A DNA stretch of 64,000 nt from Agathobacter sp. (GTDB taxonomy: Bacteria > Bacillota > Clostridia > Lachnospirales > Lachnospiraceae): positions 21,136-85,135 of the forward strand of contig JAGAOC010000039.1 of assembly GCA_017623935.1 (NCBI GenBank). The letters run 5' to 3'. The notes beneath the pieces were generated by a model. That model ran no database searches. It was not told the origin of the DNA and saw only the letters and a list, made by a program, of their open reading frames with translations. Within the stretch, counting starts at the first letter, position 1, and every line of letters starts with the position of its first letter. Below are positions 9,196 to 18,522 of the stretch, one piece after another. The translations under genes and the position numbers were made by a program.

Positions 9196-9252
9196 AATAA
9201 CCTCTGTAGGTGATTACGGAACTTCCCGTGATTTTCTGCAGAGGTTATTTTT
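9196..9252 (+). terminator. Terminator of the degV transcript
   Basis: AATAACCTCTG and CAGAGGTTATT form a perfect 11-bp stem with a long loop containing a weaker inner stem (ACGGAA / TTCCCGT). A T-run follows. Confidence 0.8.
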
Positions 9253-9253
9253 T

Positions 9254-9446
9254 ATTTGCTAGGAAAATCCTCTGGAATTTCCTAGCAAATAAAAGACACT
9301 ACGTGTCAATTATGCGCAGCAACTCTGTACGCTATTCCACTAAGCTCGAAAGAACCTCGCTAAGTGGAATATGTGTCGCGGAGAAGAAGTTTATTGCTTC
9401 GCAAAACCGCTCGCGCGCGGAGATTGCGCGGAGCGCAATCTTTTTT
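9254..9446 (+). repeat. Cluster of four palindromes upstream of folC
   Basis: The 345-base gap between degV and folC is filled with inverted repeats. They are: ATTTGCTAGGAAA with TTTCCTAGCAAAT (9254-9290); GACAC-TAC-GTGTC (9295-9307); TATTCCAC with GTGGAATA and one mismatch in the inner stem (9332-9371); and GATTGCGC-GGA-GCGCAATC followed by TTTTTT (9422-9446), which looks like a terminator. The block is GC-richer than its flanks and is open in the folC frame, but the folC ribosome binding site is downstream of it. It may be a short palindromic repeat element. Confidence 0.6.
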
Positions 9447-9494
9447 ACGAGGAAATTGGTTCGTGAATCGGAAGAGACAATAAAGGAGTACAAG

Positions 9495-10847
9495 TTGAAT
9501 TATAATTACGAAGAAGTCATTGAGAAAATAGAAAATGCAAGGCGGTTTGGAAATCTGCCGGGAGTGGAAGTGACAGCAAAAGCGTTGAAACATCCTATGT
9601 TTGCGGATTGGAACATTCCCTATATTCATGTGGCAGGAACCAATGGAAAAGGTTCTACCTGCGCCTTTTTAGATAGTATCTTTCAGAAAGCCGGAATTAA
9701 AACCGGATTATTTACCTCTCCACACCTGATCTGTTTTGAAGAACGGATTCGGGTAAATGGCGCATACATACCGAAAGAGGATGTGACCAGATTGGGAAAT
9801 CTGCTCCTGAATACGGATTTTGGAGTGGCACTGACCATGTTTGATTATTGTCTGCTCATGGCGGTGCTTTATTTTGCGGAGCAGAAGGTAGAACTTGCTA
9901 TTATGGAGACAGGCTTAGGCGGAAGACTGGATTCCACCAATGCCTTAGGGACTCCGGTGGCGGCGGTTCTGACTAAGATAGGTTTTGACCATACAGATAT
10001 CTTGGGAGATTCTTTAGAGAAGATCGCGGCTGAAAAAGCAGGGATCATAAAAGAAGGTTCGCTTGTCATATCCCAGATGCAGGGAGCAGAGGTGGCAGAG
10101 GTCTTCCGAGAGAAAGCCAAGGAGAACAAGGCAAAAGAACTTATTTTTGTGGCACCTGAGGATATAGAGCAGGTGCGTTCTTTCAAACCTCATATGCAAG
10201 GCGAATACCAGTATGAAAACGGAGCAGCGGCGATGGTCTGCGCCAAGGCAGTGGCGGAACTTATATCAGAAATCCCAGCACAAGTCGCGTCAGAGGAACT
10301 TACATCAGAAGTTCCAGTACAAGACGCGTTAGAGGCGCTCCAAGCTGCCATCCCCGAGGGGATCAGGACTGCCAGTTGGGCTGGAAGGATGGAAGTGCTG
10401 TCAGAAGATCCATTCTTTTTGGTGGATGGGGCTCACAATGGTCACGGAGTCCATGCTTTTTGTAAAAGCCTAAAAGAACTTTATCCAAATGAAAAATTTC
10501 ACTTCTGCATGGGGGTTATGGCGGATAAAGATTATTTAATCATGATTAAAGAATTACTTCCGATAGCGATAGATTTTGTGACTGTGACACCAGAAAGCAA
10601 CAGGGCGTTACAAGCCGAGGAATTGGCAGCTCAGATCAGGGAAGCTGGAGTTAAGGCACGCTGTCTTACAGAAGAAGAGATGAATCTACAGGTGCAGGGG
10701 CTTACAGAGGAAGAAAAGAATGGACTGGAACGCCCTCATCTTTCTGCCTGTTTTTCTAATCTGGACAGAGAGCATAAGACCGTTGCCTTTGGTTCCCTTT
10801 ATTTTATAGGAGAGTTAAAAGCCGCTTGGCTGGAAGAACATAGATAA
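9495..10847 (+). CDS. folC: Folylpolyglutamate/dihydrofolate synthase
   Basis: A 450-residue Mur-ligase-type enzyme that adds glutamate to folates. Motifs seen: the P-loop AGTNGKGSTCAFL (about residues 45-57), LTKIGFDHTDILG, and VDGAHNGHG in the C-terminal half. I chose the TTG at 9495 because AAAGGAG ends six bases before it and MNYNYEEVIEKIENARRFG is the usual family N-terminus. The open frame back to 9210 runs through palindromes. An unusual insert of two 13-residue imperfect repeats lies around residues 257-282. Confidence 0.9.
   Translation: MNYNYEEVIEKIENARRFGNLPGVEVTAKALKHPMFADWNIPYIHVAGTNGKGSTCAFLDSIFQKAGIKTGLFTSPHLICFEERIRVNGAYIPKEDVTRLGNLLLNTDFGVALTMFDYCLLMAVLYFAEQKVELAIMETGLGGRLDSTNALGTPVAAVLTKIGFDHTDILGDSLEKIAAEKAGIIKEGSLVISQMQGAEVAEVFREKAKENKAKELIFVAPEDIEQVRSFKPHMQGEYQYENGAAAMVCAKAVAELISEIPAQVASEELTSEVPVQDALEALQAAIPEGIRTASWAGRMEVLSEDPFFLVDGAHNGHGVHAFCKSLKELYPNEKFHFCMGVMADKDYLIMIKELLPIAIDFVTVTPESNRALQAEELAAQIREAGVKARCLTEEEMNLQVQGLTEEEKNGLERPHLSACFSNLDREHKTVAFGSLYFIGELKAAWLEEHR
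10263..10340 (+). repeat. Imperfect 39-bp tandem repeat inside folC
   Basis: Two adjacent 39-base units (10263-10301 and 10302-10340) encode related 13-residue segments, ISEIPAQVASEEL and TSEVPVQDALEAL. The unit length keeps the frame. The repeat lies between the central and C-terminal domains, in an exposed linker. Confidence 0.8.
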
Positions 10848-10848
10848 A

Positions 10849-11814
10849 ATGGATTATACTTATACTAAGAAAACAAATAGAAATGGCGAATCATATATGG
10901 AGATCACCGGGGGAAAAGAAGGGGCAAAAAGGCTTCTGATTCCGGAGGAGATCGAAGGAATTCCGGTAAAGGGCATTGGGAGCAGTGCTTTTTCTAGGAG
11001 AAAAGAGATTGAAGAGGCTGTGCTTCCGAGAGGAATCTATAGCTTGGGCAGGTATGCTTTTTATAACTGTACGGGACTGAAAAAATTGACCCTGTGTGAT
11101 GAGGTGGAAGACTATTATGATGGGGTGATCAAGCAATGTGAAAGTCTTTCTTATGTGGACGTACAGCTAAATATAGGAAATTACACCGTGATTAAAGACA
11201 TTTTGGCGGACAATGATCGAACGCTTCATTTTACGCTGTACGGCGATATGTTTGGAGAAAAAAAGAAAATTAAACTGACATTTCCATCTTATGTCTATGA
11301 TTTTGTGGAGGATGTAGAAGCTAGAGTTCTGCACCATAAGATTGAAGGGGCAGGATATCCTTATCGGGAGTGTGTCACTAGAAAATGGATTGATTATAGA
11401 GCCTATGATGGATTATTTTATCAGGCAGTGACCGATGACAGAAGGATTGCGGCGGATATTGCCTTTGACCGACTTATGTTTCCCTATGAATTAGAGACGA
11501 CGGCGAAAGAGAATTATGAACAGTTTCTGCTGTTAGGATCGGTCTGGCTGATCACAGAATTAATAGAAGAAAACGAGATGGAAAAGATCAGTTTCTTATT
11601 AGAGCAGGTGCTTTTGACGAAAGAAGCCTGTCAGGAAGCTATTGATCATTCTGTAGAGAAGAAGAGACCAGAATACACAGCAATGTTCATGGAATACGAT
11701 AGGGAGCATTTCCACAGAAATAATCTAAAAACGAAGGATGGCGAAGATGCTGGAAACACCAAGGATGGTGCCCAGGACGAGGTAGGACTTTCCTTTGAAC
11801 TAGACGAGTGGTAA
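10849..11814 (+). CDS. Leucine-rich repeat (LRR_5/BspA-like) protein
   Basis: A 321-residue protein whose first third resembles BspA-type LRR_5 repeats: IPVKGIGSSAFSRRKEIEEAVLP and YSLGRYAFYNCTGLKKLTL. Members with signal peptides are surface proteins, but none is present here, so this one is probably cytoplasmic. The C-terminal two thirds are helical and acidic with no domain I recognise. The ATG follows the folC stop by one base, and the VWA/MoxR genes follow closely, which suggests one operon. Its role beside the MoxR pair is unknown. Confidence 0.7.
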   Translation: MDYTYTKKTNRNGESYMEITGGKEGAKRLLIPEEIEGIPVKGIGSSAFSRRKEIEEAVLPRGIYSLGRYAFYNCTGLKKLTLCDEVEDYYDGVIKQCESLSYVDVQLNIGNYTVIKDILADNDRTLHFTLYGDMFGEKKKIKLTFPSYVYDFVEDVEARVLHHKIEGAGYPYRECVTRKWIDYRAYDGLFYQAVTDDRRIAADIAFDRLMFPYELETTAKENYEQFLLLGSVWLITELIEENEMEKISFLLEQVLLTKEACQEAIDHSVEKKRPEYTAMFMEYDREHFHRNNLKTKDGEDAGNTKDGAQDEVGLSFELDEW

Positions 11815-11850
11815 AATGTGTACCGCAGATGAGATTGAAAAAAGATTGGA

Positions 11851-13254
11851 ATGAAAATGAAGACAAGAGAAGAACTGGACAACCTGGGACAGAAAATCTT
11901 AAATGAATGTCGGACAGAGCTTTATCTTTCCATGCGTTTTATGGGAGTGGCTTTAAATAGTCTGGATTACCGCATGGATCTTTCCACTAGAAGAGTGGGG
12001 ACGGATGCGGCGTTTATCAGATTTAATCCGAACTATTTATCGCAGTTATATCTGGAACGACCGGAAAAATTAAATCGTACTTATATGCATTTGCTGATGC
12101 ATTGCCTGTTCCGGCATATGTTTTCAGCAAAGGCACATGAGGATATCGAACTCTGGGATCTAAGCTGTGATATTGCGGCAGAGTCTGTGGTGGACTCAAT
12201 GGATTATCCCTGTATCTGGCAGGTTACTTCTGATTTTAGACAGGAATGGTATGATAAATTAAAACAAGATTTAAAAGTTTTGACGGCGGAGAAAATCTAT
12301 CATTATTTTATTACGAAGAAAAGAGATCCTTATCTGGAAGAAGCCTTACGGCAGGAATTTGCCCTGTGTGATCATAGCTTTTGGGAACGGATGCCAGAAG
12401 AGCCACCAGAAGATAAGGGGCAGGATCAACCTGAGATGGAGAATCCGAATCCGCAGCTTCCAAACGAACAGGAGCAGGAAAATGATCCGGAGAATTCCAA
12501 GGATGTTTATTTGGACAAGCCGCAGGATTTTGAAGAGAAGAAGAAGGAATGGGAAGAACATTCCAAACGGATTCAGACAGACTTGGAGACTTTTTCCAAG
12601 GAGGCGGCAAAGGATAGTGGGTTCTTACTTCATTTCTTAGCGTTAGAGAACCGGAAGCGAACCAGCTACAAGGAATTTTTGAAGAAATTTTCTGTGATCC
12701 GAGAAGAAACAAAGATAGACATGGATTCCTTTGACTATAACTTCTATATGTATGGTCTGTCCATGTATGGAAATATGCCTTTGATCGAGGAAAATGAATA
12801 TCGGGAGTCCAAAAAGATTGAGGAACTGGTCATTGCCATTGATACCTCTGCTTCCTGTCAGAGAGGGCTGGTGCAGGAGTTTTTAAATGAGACCGGAGCT
12901 ATCTTTGGTAATCAGGAGAACTTTTTTGATAAGATAAATATTCATATTATTGAGTGTGACAATCAGGTGCAAAATGATATTCGGATCACGAAGTTGGAGG
13001 ATCTAAAACAGTATGCGGAACATTTTGCAGTAAAAGGCGGATACGGAACGGATTTTCGACCGGTCTTTTCTTATGTAGAAGAATTGCGGAGGAAAGGGAT
13101 CCTTACCAACCTGAAAGGTTTAATGTACTTTACCGATGGGATTGGCACTTATCCGAAAAATGCCACGTCCTATGATACTGCCTTTGTTTTTTGGACGGAG
13201 GAAGAATTTCGGGAAGAAGATGTGCCGGATTGGGCCATCAAATTATATCTATAA
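11851..13254 (+). CDS. VWA-like/DUF2201 putative metallopeptidase-domain protein
   Basis: A 467-residue protein. The N-terminal part carries a histidine-rich helix (HLLMHCLFRHMF, about residues 90-101), as in DUF2201-type predicted metallopeptidases. A charged low-complexity stretch (about residues 185-235) follows. The C-terminal VWA-like domain begins ELVIAIDTSASC, a MIDAS-like D-x-S-x-S motif, and includes a GGYGTDFRP segment. The partner AAA ATPase follows 12 bases later. Such MoxR/VWA pairs act as chaperone-like or metal-insertion machines, but the client here is unknown. The ATG at 11857 is an alternative start. Confidence 0.8.
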   Translation: MKMKTREELDNLGQKILNECRTELYLSMRFMGVALNSLDYRMDLSTRRVGTDAAFIRFNPNYLSQLYLERPEKLNRTYMHLLMHCLFRHMFSAKAHEDIELWDLSCDIAAESVVDSMDYPCIWQVTSDFRQEWYDKLKQDLKVLTAEKIYHYFITKKRDPYLEEALRQEFALCDHSFWERMPEEPPEDKGQDQPEMENPNPQLPNEQEQENDPENSKDVYLDKPQDFEEKKKEWEEHSKRIQTDLETFSKEAAKDSGFLLHFLALENRKRTSYKEFLKKFSVIREETKIDMDSFDYNFYMYGLSMYGNMPLIEENEYRESKKIEELVIAIDTSASCQRGLVQEFLNETGAIFGNQENFFDKINIHIIECDNQVQNDIRITKLEDLKQYAEHFAVKGGYGTDFRPVFSYVEELRRKGILTNLKGLMYFTDGIGTYPKNATSYDTAFVFWTEEEFREEDVPDWAIKLYL

Positions 13255-13266
13255 GAGGAGAACTAC

Positions 13267-14778
13267 ATGAACATTAAAGAGGCAAAGCAGGAAATTAAAA
13301 ATACAGTGCTGGCGTATCTGGCAAAGGATGAGACTGGAGATTATGCCATTCCCATAGAGAGACAAAGACCGGTGCTTTTGATGGGACCGCCGGGAATCGG
13401 TAAGACTGCCATCATGGAGCAGGTGGCAAGAGAGTGCGGGATCAATCTGGTGGCATACACCATTACCCATCACACCAGACAAAGTGCCATCGGATTGCCT
13501 TTTATCAAGGAAAAAGAGTACGAAGGCAACACCTATTCGGTAACAGAATATACCATGAGCGAGATCATTGCGGCAATTTACGAGCAGATTGAAAATTCCA
13601 GCGTAAAAGAAGGTATCTTATTTTTGGATGAGATCAATTGTGTTTCCGAGACTTTGGCACCGACCATGTTGCAATTTTTGCAGTACAAGACCTTTGGAAA
13701 TCATCGGATCCCAGAGGGATTTGTGATCGTGACCGCAGGAAACCCACCGGAATATAACAAGTCGGTCCGGGATTTTGATATTGTTACTTATGACCGTGTA
13801 AAACGTATTGATATCGAAGAAGATTACAGTGTTTGGAAGGAATATGCTTATCGCATGGGCATTGCCGGAAGCATTATGTCCTATCTGGAGATCAAGAAAG
13901 AGAATTTCTATTCCGTGGTCTCTGACCTGGATGGGAAACGATTCGTGACAGCCAGAGGATGGGAAGATCTGTCCCAGATGATTCTGATGTATGAAAAACT
14001 GCAGATTCCGGTGACTTTTGATCTGGTGGTTCAGTATGTGCAGGATGAGGAGATTGCCAGAGGTTTTTCTAATTACTATGAACTGTATCATAAATATGCG
14101 GATACCTATCAGATTCCAAAGATCTTAGAGGGCGTGATCCCTCAGGATACTCAGAATCTGAAAGATGCCCCATTCGATGAAAAATTAAGTCTCATTGGCC
14201 TCATCGTAGAAAGCCTGAATCAGGAATTCAAAGAGTATGCGTTTTCTCTGGATAAGACAAAACAGCTTTTTGAACAGTTGAAATTCTTAAGAGAAGATTT
14301 AAAAAACGGAAAAGGCGCTGCAGGTGAGCTGTTAGAGCGTTATGCAGAAACCTTGAATACCATGCTGGAACATGAGAAGAAAGCAGGGATGATCTCAAGA
14401 GAAGAGCAGAAAGTAAAAGCTATGGTCATTGCAGAATTGCAGGAATATAAGACTCTTATGGCACAGAAGGGAACCAATGATCCTAAAACAGATTTTACAA
14501 TAATTAAAGAACGATTTGACGAAATGGAGGCAAAGAGAAAAGAGACAGTTGCCAGCGTAAGTGATCATTTGACCAATTGTTTTGCCTTTTTTGGGGCGGT
14601 CTATGGAGAAAGTCAGGAAATGGTCATGTTCTTATCTGAACTTTCTGCTGGTTTCTACAGTATCCGCTTTGTACAGGAGACTGGAAATGAGGCCTATTAT
14701 AAGTACAACAGGTTACTTCTTCTGAAAAATCGAAAAGAAGAACTAAAGGAAGAAATCTTAGAACTGCTTTCTTTATAA
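13267..14778 (+). CDS. MoxR-like AAA family ATPase
   Basis: A 503-residue AAA protein with Walker A GPPGIGKTA (about residues 39-47), Walker B ILFLDEINC (about residues 117-125), and a sensor-type segment VTAGNPPEYNKS. The C-terminal half is helical, without a clear domain. The start follows AGAGGAGAACTAC. It is the ATPase partner of the VWA-like protein encoded just upstream; MoxR proteins remodel clients with VWA co-factors. No terminator is obvious directly after it. Confidence 0.85.
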   Translation: MNIKEAKQEIKNTVLAYLAKDETGDYAIPIERQRPVLLMGPPGIGKTAIMEQVARECGINLVAYTITHHTRQSAIGLPFIKEKEYEGNTYSVTEYTMSEIIAAIYEQIENSSVKEGILFLDEINCVSETLAPTMLQFLQYKTFGNHRIPEGFVIVTAGNPPEYNKSVRDFDIVTYDRVKRIDIEEDYSVWKEYAYRMGIAGSIMSYLEIKKENFYSVVSDLDGKRFVTARGWEDLSQMILMYEKLQIPVTFDLVVQYVQDEEIARGFSNYYELYHKYADTYQIPKILEGVIPQDTQNLKDAPFDEKLSLIGLIVESLNQEFKEYAFSLDKTKQLFEQLKFLREDLKNGKGAAGELLERYAETLNTMLEHEKKAGMISREEQKVKAMVIAELQEYKTLMAQKGTNDPKTDFTIIKERFDEMEAKRKETVASVSDHLTNCFAFFGAVYGESQEMVMFLSELSAGFYSIRFVQETGNEAYYKYNRLLLLKNRKEELKEEILELLSL

Positions 14779-14991
14779 AATAAGGTATGAAAGACGAAGT
14801 TGTTATAATGGGTAAGTTATGGTACTTATGAATTTTCGCAATAGTAAAATTTCGTAATATAATCTAGACAAATGAAATCGATTGTACTAGAATTATCTCA
14901 ATTAATACAAGAACCGTAGATTCATAACAACTGGTTATAGTAGCATGAATCAGTTTATTACACAGGTTTACAAGAAACGGAGGAGTTAAAC

Positions 14992-16017
14992 ATGGAAAAG
15001 AAAGACCTTGATTGGGCAAACCTTGGATTTGGATATATGAACGCAGATTATCGTTATGTATCCAATTATAAAGATGGAAAGTGGGATGACGGTGCGATCA
15101 TCACCGATTCTAATATTGTTTTAAATGAATGTGCAGGTGTATTACAGTACGCTCAGACCTGTTTTGAAGGATTAAAGGCATACACCACAGAAGATGGCAA
15201 AGTTGTATGTTTCCGTCCTGACTTAAACGCTCAGAGAATGAAAGATTCCTGCGAGAGACTGGAAATGCCAGTATTCCCAGAGGATCGTTTCATCGATGCT
15301 GTAGAGCAGGTAGTAAAAGCCAACGCTGCATGGGTTCCACCATACGGATCCGGCGCAACTCTTTACATCAGACCATATATGATCGCTACCAACTCTGTAA
15401 TCGGTGTTAAGCCAGCAGAAGAATATCAGTTCCGTATTCTGGTTACTCCTGTAGGTCCATACTTCAAAGGTGGCGCAAAACCTCTTACAATCCGTGTATC
15501 TGATTTCGACAGAGCAGCACCACACGGAACAGGTCATGTTAAAGCAGGACTTAACTATGCTATGAGTCTTCATGCAATCGTAGATGCTCATAATAAGGGA
15601 TATGATGAGAATATGTATCTGGATCCTGCAACTAGAACAAAAGTAGAAGAGACTGGTGGAGCAAACTTCATCTTCATTACCAAAGATGGCAAGCTGGTTA
15701 CACCAAAGTCTGACAGTATCCTTCCATCCATTACTCGTCGTTCTCTTATGATCGTTGCAGAGAAATATTTAGGACTTACTGTAGAACACAGAGAAGTTTT
15801 ACTTAGTGAATTAGATGATTTTGCAGAGTGTGGACTTTGCGGAACAGCAGCTGTTATCTCTCCAGTTGGTAAGATCGACGATCATGGCAGAAATATCTGC
15901 TTCCCAAGCGGAATGGAGAAAATGGGACCAGTTATCCAGAAGTTATATGATACATTAACAGGAATCCAGATGGGCAGAATTGAAGCACCAGAAGGATGGA
16001 TCAAAGAGATCATGTAA
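14992..16017 (+). CDS. ilvE: Branched-chain amino acid aminotransferase
   Basis: A 341-residue fold-type IV PLP enzyme that transfers the amino group between glutamate and branched-chain keto acids. The PLP lysine is K184 in GHVKAGLNYA. Other marks are the YAQTCFEGLKAY and VEETGGANFIFI segments and the C-terminal CGTAAVISPVG. Length and motifs are normal. The ribosome binding site is ACGGAGG. The 213-base gap upstream has a TATAAT near 14802 but no T-box or riboswitch fold that I can draw. Confidence 0.95.
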   Translation: MEKKDLDWANLGFGYMNADYRYVSNYKDGKWDDGAIITDSNIVLNECAGVLQYAQTCFEGLKAYTTEDGKVVCFRPDLNAQRMKDSCERLEMPVFPEDRFIDAVEQVVKANAAWVPPYGSGATLYIRPYMIATNSVIGVKPAEEYQFRILVTPVGPYFKGGAKPLTIRVSDFDRAAPHGTGHVKAGLNYAMSLHAIVDAHNKGYDENMYLDPATRTKVEETGGANFIFITKDGKLVTPKSDSILPSITRRSLMIVAEKYLGLTVEHREVLLSELDDFAECGLCGTAAVISPVGKIDDHGRNICFPSGMEKMGPVIQKLYDTLTGIQMGRIEAPEGWIKEIM

Positions 16018-16043
16018 TTGGCTTCAAATTTTATAAGAATACT

Positions 16044-16073
16044 AAAAACGCGGTCATTTTGACCGCGTTTTTT
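16044..16073 (+). terminator. Terminator of ilvE
   Basis: AAAAACGCGGTC-ATTTT-GACCGCGTTTTTT: an 8-bp GC-rich core stem extended by A/T pairs, with a T-run. Confidence 0.92.
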
Positions 16074-16206
16074 GCTGGAAAAAATGCCGAAAAATCCTGT
16101 AAAAACGCAAAGAATCAGTGGCATATTGTTCCAATTTATGATATAATATTTTGGCATCTTGTAACATATGAGAGATTTTTAGAAGAAGGTATACAAAGGA
16201 AAGAGA

Positions 16207-16992
16207 ATGAGTAGAGAAGAGTACAATTATTCTAAACGACGGGAAGCAGCTATGAGAAAACGTCGTAGACAGAGAGAATTAAGAAGAAGAATGACACTCA
16301 CCGGATTGGGGCTTTTGGTGATTACCATTATTCTGATGGTGGCAGTTATGATTGCACCGAAGGAGAAAGATACCAAAACCAATGGAGTGGCTCAAGAAGA
16401 TAAGAATCAGAACGCCCAAACGGGTCAGCAAGAACCGGAATATATCACTTATATAGGGGTAGAGGATGCACCGGAGATAGACGAACAGTTACTTACGATC
16501 AATGAATATTCCAGACCAGGGGATCCACTGGAGGAAGTGAATGGAATAGTGATCCATTATGTTGGAAATCCTGGTACTACTGCCCAGGCGAATAGAAATT
16601 ATTTTGAAGGTATATCCATTACCCACGAAGCATCAGCCAGCAGTCACTTTATTGTAGGGCTGGAGGGCGAGATCATCCAGTGTGTGCCTTTAGATGAGAT
16701 TTCATATGCATCTAATCAGAGAAATGTCGATACCATAGCCATTGAGACTTGTTATAAAGATGAGAGTGGTAAATTTAGTGATGTGACTTATGATTCGCTG
16801 GTTCATCTTACTGCGTGGCTTATGGGAAAATACAACTTAGAGATCGACCAGGTCATCCGTCACTATGATGTAACGGGAAAAGAGTGCCCGAGATACTATG
16901 TACGGAATGAGTGGGCTTGGGATCAGTTCAAAGAAGACGTAGTAGCGTACATTGAAAAAAATGGCGTAGAAATGAAATGGCAGGTTGAATAG
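16207..16992 (+). CDS. Membrane-anchored N-acetylmuramoyl-L-alanine amidase (amidase_2/PGRP type)
   Basis: A 261-residue cell-wall hydrolase. A very basic cytoplasmic N-terminus (residues 1-30) leads into one membrane helix (about 31-53) and a low-complexity linker. The amidase_2 domain (about 100-255) has zinc-site markers VIHYVG, SSHFIVG and RHYDVTGKECPRYY. It should cleave the bond between MurNAc and L-alanine outside the cell. The short leader before it (16074-16206) has only the ilvE terminator tail and a weak GAAAGAGA site. Its stop overlaps the start of the methyltransferase gene. Confidence 0.88.
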   Translation: MSREEYNYSKRREAAMRKRRRQRELRRRMTLTGLGLLVITIILMVAVMIAPKEKDTKTNGVAQEDKNQNAQTGQQEPEYITYIGVEDAPEIDEQLLTINEYSRPGDPLEEVNGIVIHYVGNPGTTAQANRNYFEGISITHEASASSHFIVGLEGEIIQCVPLDEISYASNQRNVDTIAIETCYKDESGKFSDVTYDSLVHLTAWLMGKYNLEIDQVIRHYDVTGKECPRYYVRNEWAWDQFKEDVVAYIEKNGVEMKWQVE

Positions 16993-18491
16993 TGAACGGG
17001 AAAGCAGATTATAAAGACATAATTTTGGAACTTGCAGAGAAAGTAAATGTCAGAACGAATTTAAGCCAGTTAAGGCAACTACTGAAAGATGATAAAATAA
17101 AAGAAGATTTAACAAAAACACATGACCTGGGTGAGAACGTAGTTGGATTTCTTGAGGAAGAAGATCCTAAGACTAGAAAGAATGCTGTACTTTTATTGGG
17201 AGATCTGGGCTATCAGGAAGCGGCATCCGCTATTATGGAAGCCTATCAGAAGGAAGATACCCGATTTGTAAAAGCTTCTTATGTGACAGCATTGGCTCAG
17301 TTGGATGCAGAAGAGTATCTGCCTCAGTTAAAGCAGCGACTGGAAGCAGTTATGGCAGAAGAAGTAGAAGAACAGAACAGAAAGCACTTAGACGAAGAAA
17401 GAAGGGCTTTGCAGAACCTGATCATTCGCTATGATGGCATCACCACTCATATTTTCCGGGGATGGGACAAGGAAGTGAACGTGATCTTACAGACGAATCC
17501 GGCTCATCGGGAAGTTGTACGGAAGATGGTGACAAAAGGAGAGGCGAAGCTTCATGGACTGGGAGTAGAAGTTAAGACAAAATCCCTAAAAGAGCTGATG
17601 GATCTGCGACCATATCGCGAACTTTTGTTTAAATTAGATTTAACAAATAAAGAATTTGTTTCAAATGATCCGGTTCAGGCAGCAAAGGATCTTTGGAATA
17701 GCAATCTATATACGTTGCTAGAAAGTCTTCATGAACAAAAAGGTCCATTCTATTTTCGAGTAGAATGTAAGAGCAAAATGACCTTAGAGGAGCGAAGCAC
17801 TTTTACAAGAAAGCTGGCAGGAGAATTGGAACGGCTCTCAGGGGGAGAACTGGTCAATTCTACATCAGATTATGAGATAGAGATCCGACTTGTTCAGACA
17901 AAGACGGGCGAATTTTATCCGGCTCTTAAGCTTTATACCATAGCAGATAAGAGGTTTGAGTATCGGAAGAATAGCATAGCAACTTCTATCCATCCATCTA
18001 CAGCAGCACTTATCATGGAGATCGCAAGACCATATCTTTTGGAAGATGCGCAGATCATCGATCCGTTCTGTGGAGTGGGAACGATGCTCATTGAGCGAGA
18101 TCGAGCAGTGCCTGCGAGAGAACAATATGGAACGGATACTTTTGGAGAAGCTATAGAGAAAGCTAGAGAGAATGCTTCTCTTGCCGGAGAGAAGATCAAT
18201 TTTATACACAGAGATTTCTTCGACTTTAAACATGAATACAAATTCGATGAGATCGTAACCAATATGCCGGTACGAGGCAAGAAGACCAAAGAGGAAATGG
18301 ACAGGCTGTACGAGCTTTTCTTTACGAAAGCCGCTTCCATTTTATCGGAAAAAGGAATTATCATCATGTATACGAACGAGGTTGGTTTTGTGAAAAAACA
18401 GCTTCGTCTTCAAAAGAAATATCATTTATTGAAAGAAACCTTGATGCAGAAAAAAGGAGAGTTCTATTTGTTGATCATTGGTTTAGCATAA
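16992..18491 (+). CDS. HEAT-repeat/class I SAM-dependent RNA methyltransferase fusion
   Basis: A 499-residue protein. Residues 1-150 look like HEAT/PBS-lyase-type helical repeats (FLEEEDPKTRKNAVLLLGDLGYQEA). The C-terminal part is an UPF0020-like methyltransferase: HPSTAALIMEIARPYL, the SAM loop IIDPFCGVGTML and the catalytic-loop position TNMPVRG. That loop differs from the usual N-P-P-Y or N-L-P-F-G form. Substrate is likely RNA by family but unproven. The GTG start at 16992 overlaps the amidase stop by one base, so they are translationally coupled. Confidence 0.75.
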   Translation: MNGKADYKDIILELAEKVNVRTNLSQLRQLLKDDKIKEDLTKTHDLGENVVGFLEEEDPKTRKNAVLLLGDLGYQEAASAIMEAYQKEDTRFVKASYVTALAQLDAEEYLPQLKQRLEAVMAEEVEEQNRKHLDEERRALQNLIIRYDGITTHIFRGWDKEVNVILQTNPAHREVVRKMVTKGEAKLHGLGVEVKTKSLKELMDLRPYRELLFKLDLTNKEFVSNDPVQAAKDLWNSNLYTLLESLHEQKGPFYFRVECKSKMTLEERSTFTRKLAGELERLSGGELVNSTSDYEIEIRLVQTKTGEFYPALKLYTIADKRFEYRKNSIATSIHPSTAALIMEIARPYLLEDAQIIDPFCGVGTMLIERDRAVPAREQYGTDTFGEAIEKARENASLAGEKINFIHRDFFDFKHEYKFDEIVTNMPVRGKKTKEEMDRLYELFFTKAASILSEKGIIIMYTNEVGFVKKQLRLQKKYHLLKETLMQKKGEFYLLIIGLA

Positions 18492-18522
18492 GCCAATCGT
18501 CACAAGGAAAAGGGGAAATAAA

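Noticed and set aside
9210-9494. N-terminal extension of folC in the open frame
   Set aside because: It crosses the degV terminator and four palindromes, and the folC ribosome binding site is at 9483.
14779-14991. Possible T-box or CodY site before ilvE
   Set aside because: No T-box core or specifier loop could be drawn, and the AATTTTC half-site has no matching half.
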